Source of the DNA: Ophioderma brevispina | Taxonomy: Eukaryota; Echinodermata; Ophiuroidea; Amphilepidida; Ophiodermatidae | Direction: 5' to 3' | NCBI GenBank assembly: GCA_023653785.1 | Contig: JAMKCH010035985.1 | Location: forward strand, 1-64,000 | Length of the DNA stretch: 64,000 bases | Shown: piece after piece, positions 1 to 13,000 of the stretch | How positions within the stretch are numbered: position 1 is the stretch's first letter | How the letters are laid out: each line of letters opens with the position of its first letter | Notes under the pieces: model-generated | Database searches by the model: none | What the model was told of the DNA's origin: nothing | The model's input: the letters and a program-made list of their open reading frames with translations, nothing else | Program-made: the position numbers and the translations under genes

Positions 1-537
1 TTACATCCATCCTTATCTTCTCCTCCCATGCCCTCTTCCTGTCGGTTCCTGATTCTGAACTGGCCATCTCGGGGGTTTGCCGCCAAAGACCAAAGAAAGC
101 GATCCATTAGATATCCATTAATATCCATAAAACTGTCTGATATAGCTACCTCGATACTAACATCTAGCCAACAGTGGCAACTACAAAACTAATAGAACAC
201 ATGCAAACAACTAAGTATTCTACACAGGGATGCAATTCGATTGTGATTCTCATCTGGGTACATTTAAGTGCAGAATATGCTAGGCAGGTGTCGCAACGAT
301 CTCCCCTGCATCATTACTACCAACTGACGTTCCTACTTCCGCTGCTATCCCAAACATCCCTTATCAGCTCTCCTAATATCTGCCATTCCAAAACTTTCCC
401 ATCTATTAAGGTCCTTCCGAACAACTCCAACCCCTCCTGTTCCAATCTACTTAATGCATCCTTTGATCTTCGCGCCACTGCATTTACTTCACCAATTCCG
501 CCCTAGTCCCTAACTCTCTTTTGCTCTGGGTCCAATT

Positions 538-1017
538 GTTCCAACTCTGATATAAAAATGGATTAAGCCCAAATTAATTGGTCGAGCTATGAGTTGGAAA
601 ATATTGGGGGCGAGAGACAGTCGAGCACAATATTTAAAACTCATAGCGGAATAAAAACCGTGACCTGGTAGACGAGACCATTGAGTACAGTGTTGTGAAA
701 CAAATGATGCGTTACAGCAACTCAATGGAGAACCAATAGACTGATGGGTGGTGGGACACTCAGTCCACACGGACAACTGTGTATATGACACTGGGGTGTA
801 GAGAGCACACCAAACGGCTGCAGACAAACGGGACATAGCCCGTGATCACAATTGCATTTTGTCTCCTCATATTGATCCCCACGGCATTGTAGGGCCCCGC
901 GTGAATCCCCCAGATGCGTTCCCTAAACTCTGCGGAGGCAGTATCCACTCCTCTCACCCGGGAACTCCACACCAATCACCTAAATTTACGGGACTACTGA
1001 CCTCCTGGGGTCTAACA
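538..1017 (-). mobile_element. Possible LTR of an LTR retrotransposon
   Basis: On the minus strand this 480-bp block begins TGTTAGACCCC and ends TTGGAACA, followed by ATTGGACCCAGAGC, which looks like a primer-binding site. Sequence further along the minus strand (towards position 1) reads in part like a decayed gag start, with ALSRLEQEGLELFGR. The second LTR would lie outside the window, so the call rests on terminal TG..CA and context only. Confidence 0.33.
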
Positions 1018-1612
1018 TATAGTCCAGAATGCTAAATATTTCAATTTTGCGAAATGTAGGCTTTCCCAAACTGAAGCTCTTTCGGCTTGAAAGACGACAA
1101 GTTGTAATACTGCTCAGATCTATTCAAAAATCTGGCCGATCAAAAATGCGGGCAAAGATTTCTTCACATGTGAAGTCATTTATATAAAAGCTAATTAATT
1201 TCATTATCTCAAATTCGAGATTGCCAATGGGAAAGCAGATGAAAGGTGGATTTCGTGATCAAAAAGCCGCGTTCCCCTCCGACGCTTACCTAAAAAATGT
1301 GATTGATTTTTATATCATTGAACCGTTTTGGCAGAGAATCACGTGTGGTCCAATCTTACGTGCAAATTCGGTCGACATATGTAAGAAATTCTTCAATTTT
1401 GTATTTTCTGTCCGTAAACGGACAGAAAATACAGCACAGTAGACTATGGGACCTGGGAACGGGCCCAATTGCTCCATAACACAAAAACACAGGATCGGGG
1501 GATCAGCTCAACAATTTGAGAATAAGCTTTTCTCACCGATATCTAGTGATCAATGAATAAAACATGAAGGGCTGAAAATCATCGAATGCACTTTAATGAC
1601 ATCACGGGAACT

Positions 1613-1706
1613 ATACTTAGGTTGCAATCTTGTAAAATCAGTTTACTCTTCAAGAAAAATTAGTTTCATGCTTGATTCCGTTGTAGTTCTATGGAGCCCG
1701 GACTAT
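1613..1706 (+). repeat. Decayed copy of the ATAGTCCGGGCTC MITE (copy A)
   Basis: Contains TTAGTTTCATGCTTGATTCC and ATGGAGCCCGGACTAT, shared with copies at 5,449, 18,971, 26,198 and 50,289. The left end is poorly preserved. Confidence 0.55.
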
Positions 1707-2939
1707 GGTTCCAGCGCCGAAAACCATATCTCTCTCGTTGCACCGGAAGTGGCAATTCTAACGTGATACACATTTACGGAAGAACATGATAAACTGCCCA
1801 TTGTGATCAGCACTCAAAACTAATGAACATCGCGGCTGGAACAATTGCCACAACATATGCTTCAGGAGCAAGTTGTGCAGTGTCCAAATCTCACACAATC
1901 CACTGTATTAGCGAATACGCATAAATCCAAAAGGAAACGATCTGATTATGGAAGAACCCGCATATGATATATATCATGATTTGGGCGTATTTAGAGTATG
2001 AAGTACTTATTATATGGTTTCCAAAACAAGAATGCAAAAAACAAGATTTTAAAAAATTGATTTTGTTTACATTTGCAGACAAAATCGGCTGTCTGTGCTT
2101 ATTATGCCTACGCCATGGTTACAAACACACTCTCTTCAATAAATTAGAAGGAATAAGGCCATTAACACATTCTTACAACTGCAAAAAATAAATAATAAAT
2201 ACTTGAAAGTTACAAAACTCGCCTTCAAAACGCAATAGATAAGCTCTCGTCTTCTACACAAAGGAGGAGGGGCGTGAATGTGTTTGTAGTTATTATCGAA
2301 GAAAATATAGTATCACCGACCCAAAAACTCCGAAGTATAAACTTTCAAAGGTTCATAAGCAATCTTAGCAATGCATTGATTCTAGGTCTATCCCTTTACT
2401 AGGCCGTCAGCCAAGTTTTTACAAGAAACTCTGGGTATGACAAAAGTTTCCTTTCTTGAATAAACAAATACCTTTTAGGCCTCTTTTCCCCAATATCGTA
2501 TCAAGTAAGCCACCACACAGGCGTGTGACCCCATGACTTATAAAGTTCCTAAGGATAATTGAGCTATATTACGTCCATTGACAGTCAAACTTTGCCCCCA
2601 AGTAACTTTACCCTCCCTTAGGCCCACACGCAGCAAGCAGCGGGTCGCCGGCATTCATTCCTATTTCAAAATTATATTTTTCTTTCCTCTGAATCTTTTC
2701 CGTGTTCAGATATTGGTACCCTTGTCGTTTGATCAAACCCTCTGGGCTGATGCTCTACTACAGCCACTTCCAGTTATTCCTGCACATTTCAAATTTTTAA
2801 AATCACTGATAGTGGTCTTATTGACCAAAATACCTTCTAAATACTGTTTCTTTCTTTATTGATGTCAAGGCAATCTATGCATTAACACTGTTATCTAATT
2901 GTAACGCTGACGGTTGCGCCAAAGATAGCGATTAACCTC
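1707..2939. other. No gene recognised
   Basis: AT-rich sequence with only short, unrelated open frames on both strands. No domain, RNA or clear repeat boundary was seen. Confidence 0.5.
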
Positions 2940-5236
2940 CTCCCCTTTGAAATCTGGCAAGTCCTGGTTCGATGCGACATGAGCAGAGGGCATTCCATAA
3001 GCCTACAGAACTGGGAGAAATGATCTCCTGTTGGGGGTCAAGTTTGTACCGTGGAACTTCACAGTAAGGTCATGAGACCTGACTGGCGCATAAGGCGGGA
3101 TCACTGAAAGCAGCCCAGGTAAGCAGCGGCTGAGGAGATCTGGTGCTTGTCCATAAAACATGCGGTGGAAAAGAGTGAAATCCACTGCCCCTGCGATTAA
3201 CAATTGGTTGGATTTGATGAGTGGTGAGCTCACGCTCCGGGGATACCAATGATGGAAATGGCACGTCTCCTGATTGCATCGAGTTTGGATAGTTGAAGTT
3301 GGTGTTGCTCCACACCATGCAGAACTTACATCTTCCGTGTTGAATGGATAACAGCCTTTCAGTTTTCACCAGATACGGTGCCGCTCGACGGAGCAATCCT
3401 AGTCGCTGACTGGCAATTTTAAGCCATTTTTGGGTATCACAGGAGACCATGACAGGTCATTCCTTTGGAGATGTCCAATAGATCGACCCTGTCAACCTCT
3501 TCTAGAGTTTGTTCCCAAGAAGTTGAGACTTGGATGGCCTGTTGCAGCAGCTTTCTTGTTTGATATTGTTAGATTTTACACTTGGCAGCATCCAAAAGTC
3601 CATTCCATGAAGTGTGCCCCAGACTCGATTTCTGCAAGTCTTTGTTGAGAGAGGTAGCAGCTGGAATTCTGTCCTCTTTTGACTTTAAATGAAGGTCATA
3701 AGTGTGACAGGGTAATCGGCTGCGTAGAGGATGGATGGAATTCAGGATTCTTCTTGTTCTTGTCAATGAGATATAATACAAAGAGGGCCGAGGATTGAGC
3801 CTTTGTGGGTACCCTGCAATGCATGGACGATCTTCTTTTGCTGGATCCCTCCCGTTTAGATGACTTCTGAGGGAGCGGTCACTCATGTAGTCCTTCAGCC
3901 ACTTCAGGACTTAGCTGAGAATCCTAAGGCAAAAGCTTTGGCCAGTAGACCAGGGTGCCACACTCTGTCAAATGCGTTGCTGATATCAAGACTACAATTC
4001 AACAGCCTTACTTATTTTTGTGAAAACCAACGTCATTGGATTACAACGCTTTATTCCGTTATTAACAGTGGCAGACCCAAGAGATGTTCATTGTCTGTGG
4101 ATGCCTGTTCACAACCACAAGGTAATTTCCAATCTATCTGCTTCCATGTAGCCCCACTTCTTCAAGGACACTTATGATTCGGGCCGATTCTGGTTCTCAA
4201 TCTGTTGAGGCATCGCTATTCAGCCCATGAGGAAGTCAGCTCCATGTGGAAGCGTCACCAGGTTTAATACCAATCGATGTTACTTGGTTGATAGCAATCT
4301 GCCATATTGCGACTCTCTTAAACTCTAAGACTGATTAAAGAGGTTGAACTTTGCTGATGAAAACTTCTCTGACTTTAAGGCGGTTGGCAGCATGTCTCTG
4401 TCCAAACAATAGGGTGCTCACATAGATATACTTAGTGGAGCAATTTCCTGCTAGGATGGTTAAGTTTCTTTTTCTCCTTGGTATGTGGACGAAACATCAA
4501 TCATGTGATAGCCGACAGGAGCTTTAATGCTGAACAAGCTTCTTGCTCGTTGATCTTCCCATACAGTGCAGCATATCTCTGTCCCAAGTGCCGTCAGTCT
4601 GAGGGGTATCTTCGTCTTCTTGATGCGAGTCTTATATGAGACAGTGCGGTCCAAGGTAACTCTTAGGTATACGGGGTTAGCGCAGTGCTCCAGGGGTTTT
4701 TCCAGACGCAGTTACTTTGACTGACTTGGCTTCACGTTTGCGTCGATGGAAACGCAACAAACACCATGTGTCTTGGATGGTGTTGCAAGTAGGTTGTTTT
4801 CCTCAGTGTAATGAGTGAGTCATTCATCCAAACCTTTGGAGACTCGCTCTTCAACAACTGTGAGTCTGCATCTTGTGCGCTAATTCCAATAAACGTCAGT
4901 CCTGCACTCTAGGGTGGGTGGTATAAGATGTTGAACAGAGATGTGCGAGCAATTCTCCCTTGGGTGGTAGGTCCATTTCTTGAGCGGAACTCCATCGCTC
5001 TTCTTCTTCTTCGTTCCTAGCTGAACAAAGACCATCCTGTTTGAAAGCAATCCTTTGATTAGCCAGGCAAGAAGCGGATATCCTTGTGAGTTCCAAAATC
5101 TTATGGAGTAGGCATCTATGATTAACCGGTGTCGTAAGCTGCTGAGGTGTGATCTAATACATTGGTAGAACGTTCCAAATATGCAAAGAACCTGATTTCG
5201 AAAAAATTGGGGCGCGTCTTTCTGGAAATGCCTCAT
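2940..5236 (-). mobile_element. Decayed non-LTR retrotransposon (LINE C)
   Basis: Minus-strand reverse-transcriptase remnants broken by frame changes. SLDISNAFDRVWHPGLLAKA is at about 3,930-3,990 (RT motif A region). A segment with DLHLKSKEDR and LNKDLQK follows around 3,620-3,710. QRLGLLRRAAPYLVKTERLL and the C-terminal LINE region are at 3,070-3,450. Upstream, at 4,880-5,236, are weak endonuclease-like fragments. The pattern resembles jockey-type LINE proteins. Too many stops remain for activity. Confidence 0.72.
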
Positions 5237-5448
5237 GCTCTTTAATTGAAATACAAATAAACCTAATGTACAAATCAGTTGAGCTCATTCATTCCGAGTA
5301 AAAAATTCTTTTGGTCTACTTTTAAAAGTGGACAGTTGGTTAATTTCTAACATCTACGACTCAGCGCTGTTTCCACATCTTCGTGACCGGTTGTGGAAAG
5401 CAGATATTGTCCCGTCGTTCTCCACAGCCAGGCTACCGGTGTAGAATA

Positions 5449-5573
5449 ATAGTCCGCCGTACTCACAGTCTGGCTAGACCGGTACAGAATAGAGCACTCT
5501 CGGTTCATTTGACTCTTCACCCAACATTAGTTTCATGCTTTATTCCGTTGTTCTGTCTATGGAGCCCGGACTG
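5449..5573 (+). repeat. MITE copy B, ATAGTCCGGGCTC family
   Basis: About 125 bp, from ATAGTCCGCCGTACTCACAG to GGAGCCCGGACTGT. The ends are inverted relative to each other. The core GACTCTTCAC and TTTATTCCGTTG is shared with copies C, D and E. Confidence 0.7.
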
Positions 5574-5631
5574 TTGCTCCCTGCGGACTCTATGTACTTT
5601 CACATCGGCACTTAAAGAACCGTCCTGTACT

Positions 5632-6465
5632 ACTACTACTACACTAAGTTGGCCCAGCCGGAATCAAGCACGGATCATCCAGTCTATACTTTCCTGCATG
5701 TTCATGTCGCAAGCTCATTGTGTCTACTCTTGCGTCCCTTTTCTATGATTTCTAATATGTTTTTCGTTGTCCGCCCATTGTCCGATGTCCATGTGTTGGT
5801 CCCCAGAGAACGAGTCTATTGGTACACAGCTCAGGGTTGCAGTAACAGTGGCCTGCGAGCTGTATCCTTCTTGTTGCTACCTTTCTCCAACCTTAGGTGT
5901 TCCACCATAAGGACAGAGTTATGAAGGCCGGTTGTCCCTCCAGTTGATGTTCAGCACTGTCCTCAGCATTTTGGTGTAACAACCATTGAGAGACCTCTCC
6001 GGAACTGGGGTTAATGACCGTGCTTCGCACCCATACAGTAATACTTGATTCACAGTTGCTGTGAAGAAGCTCAATTTTACTCCTCGGGCCATATGGGAAT
6101 TTTCCATTTGTGGTTCATCTTGTTTAGGGCTTTCGATGCAAGGTGCCACCTGATTTTTATATCGGCTTCTGTGGATTCTATCCATGATCCAAGGTATTTG
6201 AAGGCATCGACCTCCTTCAAAACTGCCCCTGCAGCGGTTCTCAGTGCCTCATGTTCAGGTATCTTACAATTCATTACCTCTGTCGTTTCGGGCATCTCAG
6301 GCAAAGCCCATCTTATTGCATTCTGTTCTACCCTCCAGAGTAATTGCTGAGCATGCTGATTCTGGTTACATAAGAGGCAACATTCATCCGCAAGTCCAAA
6401 TCAGTAATGTACAGCCCAGTACCCTTCTGGAACTTTCTTGTGTTATTGTCATCCAGACCTTTCGA
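5632..6465 (-). mobile_element. Decayed non-LTR retrotransposon 3' part (LINE B)
   Basis: The minus strand reads GLADECCLLC and AQQLLWRVEQNAIRW around the RT active-site region. FKYLGSWIESTEADIKIR, then VNQVLLYGCEARSLT and TKMLRTVLNINWRDNRPS, follow. The C-terminal block includes RRIQLAGHC and WGPTHGHRTMGGQRKT. This order (YLG, LYGCE, RR..AGHC, P.HG...G.QRKT) is typical of one animal LINE group, probably RTE- or R2-like; the clade is not resolved. A (TAG)n-type tail, seen as TACTACTAC on the plus strand, lies at 5,630-5,645. Several frame breaks make it inactive. Confidence 0.8.
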
Positions 6466-6471
6466 CATAAC

Positions 6472-9400
6472 TTTATTTATTTATTTCTTTATTTATTTAT
6501 AAAATTGGGCTCTAAGCATGACATGCCCATAGTGACATAGCACTACTTCTAAGGGATGCCGATAAAAACACAAAATAGAAGGCAGCCCTAAACCAAAAGT
6601 GAAAGACTGGCGGATGGAACCGCAACAAATAAATGACCAGACGAATGGATACATAAGAAAACTTAAGACCTATATCACAAGATGAGTAGGCTAACAGCGT
6701 CTTTGAAGGCTTTAGGAGGTGCCTGTACAACATCCGCGGCATGTAGTTCCACTAATGTTGGAGCAAATGCATAAAAAGAACTTTTGGAAAGCGAGAGCCT
6801 GCGGAAGGGTGGATCAAGAGAGGCTATTGAGATTGCGAAGGGTGGGTCTAGGAATGCACTTGAAGGTATTATGAGAAGAGCAAGTTGGTTACGAATCTGG
6901 AAGTAGATGGCCAGGACAGCAATGCCACGGCGCTTAGATGGGAGGAAGATTGGAAGCAATGAGGAGATCTTCATGGGATAGATTCCACGACTGGAGAATG
7001 ACTCTGCAGGCAAATCGCTGAGTAGATCCAACCTGTTGGTTAGCGCGTGATTTTTAAAGGATGCCAATGATACTGCCGTACTCAAAGATGGTTTGAACCA
7101 AGGCAAGGTACATAAAACGGCGTGTGGTATGGGAGCGTTGTTAAAGGCCCTGTGGATATAGGCCTATGGGGTCTCCTGGCTTTCTTGCATATAGTCCACT
7201 TGCACCTTCCAGGATAAATTTCAGAGATGTAATACCACGGAATTTGACAGAGGAAACTCTTTCAATGACCTGGTTATTCATGCTGAGACAGAGGTTTGGA
7301 AAAGAGTGTTTTCTAGTGGAAATGACCATTAGTTTGTCTTGTTGGCATTGGCAGTGAGATTGTGTTGGTAAACCAGTTATGAATAGTATCAATGTCTGCC
7401 TTGAAAGCTGGTGATATCACTGTCATGGCGGATGGGTTTGTATAGGGTGGGGGTCATCAGCATAAAGAACCAAGGACCTTTTTAGAGAAAATGAAGACTA
7501 AGAAAGACATTGATATAGCTAAAAAGAAGCGTCCAAGAAAGAGCCCCGGGGAACACCATCCAGAACATGGACAGGATCCGAAGAAAGCCATGAACAGAAA
7601 CAGACCTGTGTACGGCCGGAAGGTAGACTTAGCCAGCAAACAAGGGACCAGGATCCCCATCAGAATAGAGTTTTACGGCAAAAGAGGGCCTGGGGGACTT
7701 TGCAAAGCCTTACTTAGGCAAGGAAAGGTCGAATAAGGCTACCGCCACACTTTCCGACTTTCAAGATCCCCATACCAATCATTAAGGGCCATGAGGAGGG
7801 CATCAGCATTTGTGTTGTGGGTGGTGGGGGCTGGGGGTTTGTTTTGGGGCGTTTGCGTGGGGGGGTTCTTTGTAATTTTTTGGGGGGTTGGGGAACGACT
7901 TCGCAAGAAAGCCAAATTGATGTTTGTTTAGAACTTTGTGCATTAAGATAGAAAGGATGTGCTTGGGGATAACCCTTTTCCAAAATCTTGCAGACAATTG
8001 GTTGTAATGCTATGGGGCGGTGTTTGAAACAAGTGACGATCCACCAGACTTGAAGATCGGAATGACCCTAGAAAGTTTCCATGCACTGGGTTAACACCAT
8101 GGAGATGGACAATTAAAGCTCTTACCAAGAATGGATGAAACAGTACAGCACAATTCTTAAGCATTGTGACTGTTATGCCATCCACACCTGCAGCTGTAGA
8201 TTAGTATATAGCTTGCGAATAAGCTTCACGATCCTCCGGAACTTCTCTGAAATGATAAAGATTAGCGGTAATGTTATAGTGTGGACAGAAAAGTTGGGCA
8301 TTATCATGGGGGGGCGGTTGAAACACTCCGAGAAAAGCTGACTGAATGAATTGGCGATCTCGAGAGGTTGAAGAACACATTTCCCCTTGTAATTGATGTA
8401 TCAGGAATGGATGATTGGCCGGACCGCGGACCTTGACATAGCCCCAGAAGGATTTGGTGGGAGAATCATTATTCCCGGAGGCTGGCAAAAGGTTGCTTGG
8501 GCAAACTTTGCAATGGTTTGAGAGAGCATATCCTGCAGCTTTATATTTGAGATAATATCAGTTTTAGATTTTTTTCATTTGTATGACAGTGCCTGTTTTT
8601 TCTTGATTTCATACCTGAGCTCAGAGTTGAGCCATGGTGGTCTTTTTTGTCTTGCACGACATACTTTTGGGGAATACACTCAGACATGGTTTCCATGAAA
8701 ACCTGTAGAGTTATCCCAGCAGTATCAACATTAACACTCCTCAAACTGTACATAGACAACCTGTTGTTGGCCGCATCCGCATCAGCTTTGTTGTATTACC
8801 AAATGGGTCTGCCAACATCCGGTTGAGGATCAGGTAGGGTGAGGTTGAGATTACGACTGAATGACCCTATGGTGACTGCACCAAGGGGGGTGGTTGACAT
8901 CACTAATTAAATTAATATCATTTGAGTATATGTGATCATAAGAGATGACTGGTCTATACGTATTCAATAGCCGCATGTTTGGTTGGACAAGATAGACGCA
9001 TTCCAGTATAAAAACATTCACTGTCATGATTCCTGTGCAATCGCTAAGACAGGATCCGATTGAACAGTGAATGTCCACCACATGTCTGGTGGCTGACGTC
9101 ATATTGAATAAGGCTATTGGTAAAGAATGTGGGCTGAGAAATGTGCTGAGACAACCGGACTGCCTTTTTCAAATCCAAATTCATTGAACAGTAATGGGAT
9201 TGTTTTAACAATTGACATTGAAATCGCCATGACATTATCTTGGTATTGAGGGGACATGCAGCTGTGACTTGGGCAATACTGGAACTCAGATGAGGGAGAA
9301 CGTTTTGGAGAGGTAAGGAGGGCGGTAGTACAGGCATAATCTCAAGATCACATTTTTTCAACTTGCCATTCAACCCAATAATATTTTCAAGTTTGCCATT

Positions 9401-9620
9401 GGTTTTGATGTTAGGACATAAACGGGGTTTTCAAAGAGTGACCCAACTTTCAGCACAACTTGGACACAAGGACCTGGAACTAGGTATGTCACGACGCCAG
9501 TATTGGCACACTCAGATGAAGGTTTCTGGCAAGATGAGCAGGAACTCCTGCGATGGTCACGTCGAATGGCACGTTAACACTTACAACATGCATCTTCGAT
9601 GAAGGTCCAGGAATTTAACT
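6472..9620 (-). mobile_element. Decayed non-LTR retrotransposon (LINE A)
   Basis: Minus-strand fragments in LINE order. Endonuclease-like sequence with DVSHQTCGGHSLF is near 9,050-9,120. KSFWGYVKVRGPANHPFLI follows at 8,400-8,460, then DGITVTMLKNCAVLFHPFLV at 8,120-8,185. RT sequence with VLNKHQFGFLAKSF lies near 7,890-7,940, and IERVSSVKFRGIT near 7,240-7,290. A C-terminal block with NRLDLLSDLPAESF is at 6,675-7,106. The 3' end (low coordinates) carries a (TAAA)n-type tail at about 6,472-6,500. It is frame-broken throughout. The 5.7-kb TIR element begins at its upstream edge and may have inserted into it. Confidence 0.75.
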
Positions 9621-9623
9621 CAA

Positions 9624-10160
9624 TAGTAGAGTCATTTTCACGAGATCCTTGACCATTTTTAGGATACCTTTTTTTCTTGATTATTTTGGCAAGATGGAAC
9701 AATTTTTTTTTGTTTTAACAAAAAATAGCTCCTAACACCTCCCAGAACTGACGGCTAACTTTTTTTTACAAAGCGTTTTTCAAAATGTCCCCGCCACCGC
9801 ATTTTAAATACATAACAACGTGGATATCTCTGGAACCAGATTAGCTACACTGATGAATGAAATGTCATTTCCCACTATTCTAGCACAACAATCATTTAGA
9901 ATGATGGTTATTGCATATAAATGCCATCTTGACCTCTAATCCAAGAGGGCTGCCGACATCACCTTGTGAAATATAATATCTTTGCTCAGATTATGCAGAC
10001 TGACAAATAAGATTATTTTGACACTAATTTTGACATGAGAAAGCAAATCGAATTGTAATTGTAGCATTTTAAGACAGTCTGGCTCTATTATTTAAGAGGC
10101 GACTAGATGCCATCTTGGAAATGAGATACTGCCATATTTTCTCCGGCAGGCACAACCTAA
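9624..10160 (+). repeat. Left terminal inverted repeat of the 5.7-kb element
   Basis: Aligns with the reverse complement of 14,815-15,351 over nearly its whole length. The outermost ~170 bp are best conserved. Confidence 0.85.
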
Positions 10161-12339
10161 TGACCAAGCCATTGATGTAATTTCAATGACTAGTTAAAAA
10201 TTTGTCGGCAAATTTCAACTGGGACTATTGTATTTGCTGACCCGTTTGATTTGAAATCCACGATGGTGGCTAGCAAGCCATCTGAAAAATTAAAAAATGT
10301 TAAACATTTGCCACCAAGCCCTGAATTGACAGATAGGTATCCTTTTTCGAATTTGGCATGGGATGAGTTAATGAAAATGACTCTACTGTGTAATAAGACT
10401 TTGAATGTAACTACTCCTTATAGAGCAGAAGCAAGGACTTGGATAGCATATGGCCATAATTAAGGAGTTCTTTACCCCCCACTCCAGAAAAGGTTTAACC
10501 ACCTTTGGTAGTTAGTATGGACCATCTATATCAAGGCTAGGTAGTTAGTGCTCTCAAATTGTGCTATAACTTTTCAATAGGGGCCAATTTAGGTTACCCA
10601 ATGGTTCAAACTTTTAAAATGCCCCCAATCAAGTTGAATTGATGCCATATTGTCCATCTAGTCATAAGATTCCAAAAAGGTATAGTTTTGTCCACCCACG
10701 ACATTGGTTTCATGGCTGACATGACTAACAGGGTAACAAAGGTCATCTCATTACAGGGGTCAATGTTAAGTTAATCTGATTAATTTTTAATACTTGCATT
10801 TATTTGTTGAGTAAGAGAACTCCCAAATGTATAGTTTTGATTATGTTAATGTTTTTACTTACCGAAGGGTCAAAGAAGTCAACGCAAATTTTGATTATTT
10901 GCCCTATGACCTTTTTGTCGCATATCTTGACAACTAGCATTGCAGATGTTACAACTATTCCTCTTTGACCATTTAACTCGATGAACAACTTCTTTCATTT
11001 TTTTACAAATTGGAGCACTTCTGATTGTGCCCCCTGTACACTGGAAATTGACCCTTTTGTAAACCAATTTCAGCCATTTTTACCCTTTAATCCAAAACCA
11101 ATGGTCACAAATGGTACAAAGTATATATTTTTTGAATCCGTATGACTAGCCTCCGGGCAGTAGGGCATACATTTCATCATGATTGGAGCTTTTTAAAAGT
11201 TTGACCCCTGTGTGACCTTTAAAGTTCAGGAAGGAGATCTTTTAGGATCTGATTTCTCTCAATGACTGATCGATTGTAACACCTACCAAAACGTTTCGAA
11301 GGTTTATTTGGACAACAAGTACAAAATAAAACCGCAAAACTTGTTATTTAAACTTGCCTGACTATCGTATTTTCCCCATAGAACACCTGCTTTGACTTTT
11401 CTGTCGTGCACGACAGAAGTACTAAACCTCATCTTTTACATAAAGACGGCGTATTCAGCTTTTCACTTCAGGTGTGTCGATACTTGGAAAGTATGCCAAA
11501 TAGGCAAAAAAAAAAACAGGGTTCGAAAAAAATGGTGGCGCTTCTTTCTGGAAATCTCCTCATGTCCTCTTTAAATTGGCCCCTACTGAAAAATGACACC
11601 ACATTTGAGAGTACTAACTTCCTTGTATTGATATAGAGGTCTGTAACTATCTACAACGTGTCCAAACCTTTTCTGTAGTGGGGTGAACGATGTTGTTTGA
11701 CCTGGATCCATGCCTCCTGCTCATTATTTGTTTGAGTATTATATTAACCTGTAACACTGAACTCCTTTTTCAGGTGGGGATATTCGGCCACCGATTTATG
11801 AACTTTGGGGGCTTTAGAAAATGATTTGGTTGCCAAAATCTAGGTATAGGGTCTTAGGATTAATTTTTGGAGAAATCTGCAGGCATAGGAGCTGGAATTT
11901 GACTATTCCTATTTCTAATAGGGAACTTTAGAACTGAATATGCTCCATCTGGGTAAGGAACTGCTGGAGAGATGAAAAATGAAGATCTAAGGGGCACAGG
12001 CAAGTTTTCAACCACATTTCTTAAAAGAGCTGGATAGAATGGGACTTCATTGCAGTTTTACTCCATGGAATGTTATAATAGCACCAAGTAGGACCTAGTT
12101 TCAAGTCGAAATTAGTTGCCATTTCCAGCCTTTCTCTTCATTTTAGTCATTTTTGTTTAATAGTTAAATTTACAATACCACTAGTAAATCATGAAATATT
12201 TAGGTAATGATAACGTAAATAAGGTGGGGATTTACAGGGAAAGTTAAAAACTCTTATGTGTAGGAGAATTCAAATGGACAGCAGTGAATATTAACACTGA
12301 GGTCATACATTTTGTATTGGGCAGCCCTGCCGAGAACTT

Positions 12340-13000
12340 CACTACAGATCATTTTTATGCCAGAGTTCACCTGCCTCCACGCAGAGGCAGACACTGCCAT
12401 GCTCACCATATATAATGCAATTCGATTACATGATTGCGACAAGTCCTGTCAATCTTTGACACTGAGAATCCAACAACTATGTACAGCAGCCTTATGTTGC
12501 TCAGAGAATCTTCAGGGATTTTGTGTGTGAAACACAAAACAACTTGCATCAGTGCTAGGTGTTTGTTGTGTGAGGATATGGAGGCATTCACCATTGCATG
12601 TTCTTCCTGTATTTGTGTGATGTAACTCGGGGGTTTATGATCAAGGCAAAGAAACACATTGCAGATTGCCTAGACAAATCTAAAAAACATAAATTTGCTA
12701 GCGTCGTATGGTATGGAACTCCCTTTGAGACCGAGGTTCTCAGCGATTGGAGAAGTTTGTCAGTCCTCGCATAAGCTTCGCATATATTGTGAGGCAAAAA
12801 CAAGGGTGTTGTTGAGGCAGAGTTACAAAGTGAGAGTAATTCATAGACCAATCACCATATTTTCTTCCACACTCAGATAGTCTTCGTCCACACTTAGAGC
12901 GAGCAATTAGCTGCTTATGTGCAAAATAACCACACAAAAAACTCCCAGATCACTCATCATCGATTGGTCACGGTTGGCACCTATTTTTTGCACTGGTTGT
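12340..13000 (+). pseudogene. Transposon-type ORF remnant (EADT / DTEN / CDVTRGFYDQGKE / IGHGW)
   Basis: Plus-strand motifs occur in fixed order but in shifting frames. FTCLHAEADTAML is at 12,367, DTENPTTMYSSL at about 12,460-12,495, and GILCVKHKTTCISARCLLCE at 12,515-12,575. CDVTRGFYDQGKE is near 12,616, EAKTRVLLRQSY near 12,792, LPHSDSLRPHLERA near 12,868 and SSSIGHGW near 12,956. This order matches a family of uncharacterised transposon-associated proteins, common in cnidarians, echinoderms and fishes, with HEEADT, DT(E)DTDV, TGSD..GFYGHGK and SPIGHGW (recalled from general knowledge, not searched). The acidic residues in EADT, DTD and G-C/S-D recall PIN/FEN-type nucleases, which is an inference. 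Frameshifts and stops make this copy non-coding. Confidence 0.68.

Noticed and set aside
174..506. 110-codon plus-strand open frame at the left edge
   Set aside because: No domain, and the minus strand here reads more like a decayed retroelement gag start.
12254..12851. Minus-strand open frames across the transposon ORF
   Set aside because: The conserved family motifs are all on the plus strand; the minus frames are shadows.
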